Program-made: the position numbers and the translations under genes
Shown here: one piece after another, positions 21,929-24,294 of the stretch
How positions within the stretch are numbered: the stretch's first letter is position 1
Layout of the letters: every line of letters begins with the position of its first letter
Source of the DNA: Kiritimatiellia bacterium
GTDB lineage: Bacteria > Verrucomicrobiota > Kiritimatiellia > RFP12 > UBA1067
Length of the DNA: 24,294 bases
Direction of reading: 5' to 3'
Assembly (NCBI GenBank): GCA_017547265.1
Contig: JAFYQC010000044.1
Span: forward strand, 1 to 24,294
The notes under the pieces: generated by a model
Database searches by the model: none
Seen by the model: the letters and a program-made list of their open reading frames with translations, nothing else
Told to the model about the DNA's origin: nothing

Positions 21929-23083
21929 ATGAAAACCTTGCTTTACTTTCAGTCAACAGCAAAGACAAGCGCTGACGAAAAGCTCGGTGGGGTCCAGAGC
22001 ATTGCCGCAAAATGCGGCTGGCACGTGCAGATTGTCGATGGAATCCCTGCGGCGAAAAAGATCAAGTCGCTTGTGTCGTTCTGGAACCCTGAGGGTGCAA
22101 TCGTCGAATGTGGTGGAACTGCAACGACTGTCAATCCGTCCGCCTTTGGCCGTCTGCCAGTCGTCTTCTTTGACCATGATCCCTCGTGTCTCCCTGAGAA
22201 CTCACTTTGCGTGACGCACGACTCTGCGGCGACAGGAAAGATGGCTGCACGAGAACTGATGGAGAGTGACGCCACGAACTTCGCGTTCGTACCATATCCA
22301 GAGCGGCGCTTTTGGAGCGAAGAGCGCGAGCGAGGATTTGTTGCGGCGCTCTCGTTGAACGGACATGGATGCCATGTCTTTTCCTCCAAGCGCTCGCCCA
22401 AGGACTCAACGCGGTGGCAACGTGAGTTGCGCGAGTTCCTTAAGGGGCTGCCAAAGCCCTGTGCGCTTTTTGCCGCGAACGACTACACTGCCGCAGAAGT
22501 GTTGACGGCGGCCGAGTTCATTGGAGTGAAGGTGCCCGACGAGCTTTCGGTGATCGGCGTGGATGACGCAGTGTCGATCTGCGAGCGCACGGAGCCGACG
22601 CTTTCTTCCGTAAAGCCAGATTTCCGTCGCGGCGGCGAACTTGCCGCGCTTCTCTTGGCGGCGCGTCTGCGTGACGGCGCTTCACTCAAGGGAGAGCGTC
22701 GCCGCGCATTCGGCCCCCTTGCCGTAATCCGTCGCGCTTCGACGCGCCGTCTTGCCGTGCAGGACGCAGCGGTAACAGCCGCGCTTGGGTTAATACGTCG
22801 CGAGGCGTGTTCGGGGCTTTCCGCGAAGACCGTCCTCGGGCAGTTCCCATGCTCGCGTCGAATGGCCGAGATGCGCTTCAAGAATGCCGTCGGACATTCG
22901 GTCCTTGATGAAATGCATGCAGTTCAGCTCGAGCGCGCGAAACACCTCCTTGCAGGAACCATGCCACTCAAGGCAATCTCCGACTTCTGCGGTTTCGAGA
23001 ATCCCAATTCGCTTCGCAAGTTCTTCAAAGCCCAGACCGGCATGACCATGACCAACTGGCGAATTTCGCAAAAGGGATTATGA
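21929..23083 (+). CDS. XylR-like AraC-family transcription regulator with periplasmic-binding-protein-type sensor
   Basis: DNA-binding sugar sensor of about 384 residues. Residues 1 to about 265 form a LacI/PBP1-like ligand domain (MKTLLYFQST start, VVFFDHD, ALFAANDYTAAEVL, DELSVIGVDD, PTLSSVKPDF), and the last 100 are an AraC double helix-turn-helix ending in FCGFENPNSLRKFFKAQTGM and T-N-W-R. Such XylR-type regulators are abundant in Lentisphaerae and Verrucomicrobia relatives next to carbohydrate genes. It is divergent from the dehydrogenase-transporter-dehydratase operon and precedes a glycosidase, so both are likely targets; the ligand is unknown. The ATG at 21929 is chosen from promoter geometry. 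The first helix-turn-helix (SAKTVLGQFPCSRRMAEMRFKN) is well preserved. Confidence 0.9.
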   Translation: MKTLLYFQSTAKTSADEKLGGVQSIAAKCGWHVQIVDGIPAAKKIKSLVSFWNPEGAIVECGGTATTVNPSAFGRLPVVFFDHDPSCLPENSLCVTHDSAATGKMAARELMESDATNFAFVPYPERRFWSEERERGFVAALSLNGHGCHVFSSKRSPKDSTRWQRELREFLKGLPKPCALFAANDYTAAEVLTAAEFIGVKVPDELSVIGVDDAVSICERTEPTLSSVKPDFRRGGELAALLLAARLRDGASLKGERRRAFGPLAVIRRASTRRLAVQDAAVTAALGLIRREACSGLSAKTVLGQFPCSRRMAEMRFKNAVGHSVLDEMHAVQLERAKHLLAGTMPLKAISDFCGFENPNSLRKFFKAQTGMTMTNWRISQKGL

Positions 23084-23120
23084 TCTGTGCGGAATGGGAA
23101 TTATTAGGGCGGTGGTGGCC

Positions 23121-23129
23121 TGGTATAAT
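23121..23129 (+). promoter_or_regulatory. Extended -10 promoter of the glycosidase gene
   Basis: TGGTATAAT in the 104-base gap after the regulator gene shows the glycosidase has its own promoter. The predicted start near 23136 gives a leader of about 50 bases. Confidence 0.65.
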
Positions 23130-23149
23130 ATTGACATAAACGGAACTTG

Positions 23150-23171
23150 TAAACTTCTAATAAACTTCTAA
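23150..23171. repeat. Perfect 11-bp direct repeat in the glycosidase leader
   Basis: TAAACTTCTAA occurs twice head to tail (23150-23160 and 23161-23171) between the promoter and the start codon. It may be a binding site, or another of the short tandem duplications seen elsewhere in this window. Confidence 0.6.
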
Positions 23172-23187
23172 AGGCAATGGCGACAAG

Positions 23188-24294
23188 ATGAACGGTAGAG
23201 AGATTAAGTTTATTTGTGTTGTTCTTTCACTCTGCGCCATGTCGGCGCAGGCCGATGTCGTGGCGTTCAAGGATGCCGCGAAAATCAAGAGTTGGGACGC
23301 ATGGGACGACCACAAAAAGCCCGAGCCGCCTAAGGAAAAGCCATGCGTGACATGGGAGAAGTTGAACAATCTCAATCCTGGCATGAAGGAAATCGGCCGA
23401 CTTGCCGTGCGCGGCGCGAAGGACATAAAGTCGTCAAAGTGGTCGGTTGGATGCGAGACGATGGATCGCGACTATGCAGACTGGGACGCCTACAAGCATC
23501 TGCTCGAACCGCTTGGCGCGAAGCACGGGCGTCTCTTCTCTGGCTGGGCAAAGACCGAGCAGGAGAAGGGGAGGTACGACTTCACGTGGCTCGACCCGCA
23601 TGTTCGCGAAATGGCCGCGATGGGAGTGAAGCCGTGGATATGCTTATCTTACGGCAACCCGGTGTATGGCAGCGACTTCCGCCTTGGTATGCGCGTGAAG
23701 CAAGTGACGGACAAGCCAGAGGCGTTCGAGGCGTGGCTTAAGTACTGCACGGCTTGTGTCGAGCGCTACAAGGACGTCGTCGACGAATGGGAGATATGGA
23801 ACGAGCCTTTCGGCCAGGCGGAGGAATACGCCGAGATGGTGTACCGCACGGCAAAGGCCATACGCGAAGTGCAGCCGAAGGCGAAATGCTACGTGACGGC
23901 GATTACGTGGAGCGACGACATGTCGAAGAACGACTACTTCGTCGTGCTGGAGCGCCTGAAGAAGGAGAACGCACTTGATCTCGTGGATTTGTGGATATAT
24001 CATTCGTACTGGCCGCATCCTGAAGACTGCTATGCGAGGCAGGCGGAGCCACTGCGCAGGCTCGTCAAGAGCTACCGCTCCGAGTATGACATCTTTCAGG
24101 GCGAGACCGGCTGCCCGAGCCAGCTTGAGTTCGCGCATGCGATGCACTCAATCGAGTGGACGGAGTACTCGCAGGCGAAGTGGGACCTGCGCCGCGCAAT
24201 CGGCGACGCGTCGCGTTCGATACCGTCCAGCGTGTTCACGATGATCGACCTGCAGTACACGTTCATGCTGCAAAGCTTCGGTCTCGTCCGCTCG
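23188..24294 (+). CDS. Exported clan GH-A glycoside hydrolase (GH39-like), 3' end missing
   Basis: The frame is open from the ATG at 23188 to the window end (369 residues seen, no stop). Residues 1-22 are a signal peptide (KFICVVLSLCAMSAQA-D). The domain is a TIM-barrel retaining glycosidase: WAKTEQEKGRYDFTWLD as in GH39/GH42-type barrels, the acid/base E206 in WEIWNEP, YHSYWPHPED, and a candidate nucleophile E306 in FQGETGCPS, at the strand 4 and strand 7 spacing. A GH39 beta-xylosidase/iduronidase relation is likely, but GH5-like or unassigned subfamilies cannot be excluded. Between the signal peptide and barrel lies a short Lys/Pro-rich segment. The Shine-Dalgarno is weak. Its own TGGTATAAT promoter and position after the XylR-like regulator suggest substrate-controlled expression. 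Confidence 0.87.
   Translation, partial: MNGREIKFICVVLSLCAMSAQADVVAFKDAAKIKSWDAWDDHKKPEPPKEKPCVTWEKLNNLNPGMKEIGRLAVRGAKDIKSSKWSVGCETMDRDYADWDAYKHLLEPLGAKHGRLFSGWAKTEQEKGRYDFTWLDPHVREMAAMGVKPWICLSYGNPVYGSDFRLGMRVKQVTDKPEAFEAWLKYCTACVERYKDVVDEWEIWNEPFGQAEEYAEMVYRTAKAIREVQPKAKCYVTAITWSDDMSKNDYFVVLERLKKENALDLVDLWIYHSYWPHPEDCYARQAEPLRRLVKSYRSEYDIFQGETGCPSQLEFAHAMHSIEWTEYSQAKWDLRRAIGDASRSIPSSVFTMIDLQYTFMLQSFGLVRS

Noticed and set aside
23131..23136. TTGACA after the glycosidase -10 box as a second -35
   Set aside because: No acceptable -10 box follows at 16-18 bases.

Overview
The window looks like chromosomal DNA from a Gram-negative, LPS-bearing bacterium of the PVC superphylum, most likely an uncultured Kiritimatiellota/Lentisphaerota-type organism. 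This is inferred from gene content only: the MEP isoprenoid pathway (ispG), lysine synthesis through LL-diaminopimelate aminotransferase, a Kdo transferase, a pseudopilin-only type II secretion block, and a XylR-like AraC regulator beside sugar-acid and glycosidase genes. No marker gene settles the taxonomy. GC is moderately high, genes are tightly packed (many ATGA or GTGA overlaps), and no stretch over 300 bases lacks a gene.

Layout. (1) 1-6212, + strand: 3' part of rseP, ispG, a Wzy/WaaL-type polymerase/ligase, dapL and an unrecognised lipoprotein. (2) 6213-6779, - strand: a small initiating phosphoglycosyl transferase (PglC-like), divergent from (3) 6833-13530, + strand: a PglD/NeuD-like acyltransferase, a Kdo transferase fused in frame to a lipoprotein-like domain with TPR-like repeats, a tyrosine-rich lipoprotein and an exported M16C (PreP-like) metallopeptidase. 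(4) 13601-18411, + strand: five pseudopilin genes gspG-H-I-J-K translationally coupled to folD, with their own promoter. (5) 18453-21772, - strand: short-chain dehydrogenase, MFS transporter and galactonate-dehydratase-like enolase-superfamily enzyme, an apparent sugar-acid operon, divergent from (6) a XylR-like regulator (21929-23083), followed by an exported clan GH-A glycosidase that runs off the window end (23188-24294).

How they work together. Regions 1-3 are mainly envelope biogenesis: site-2 protease, isoprenoid precursor for lipid carriers, lysine/DAP, glycan initiation, Kdo addition and polymer ligation, plus lipoproteins. Region 4 gives the pseudopilus of a type II secretion system whose secretin, ATPase and platform genes are not here. 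Regions 5-6 look like a regulated carbohydrate module in which an exported glycosidase releases a sugar that is imported, oxidised and dehydrated.

Most notable: the kdtA-lipoprotein fusion with an internal lipobox and no internal start codon; hairpin-forming in-frame insertions in kdtA and rseP; several unrelated short tandem or inverted repeats in leaders, intergenic gaps and one protein loop; recurrent TGGTATAAT extended -10 promoters, two of which imply leaderless mRNAs; and a GspJ with a long Gly/Pro-rich tail. I saw no tRNA, rRNA, CRISPR array, transposase or phage gene.
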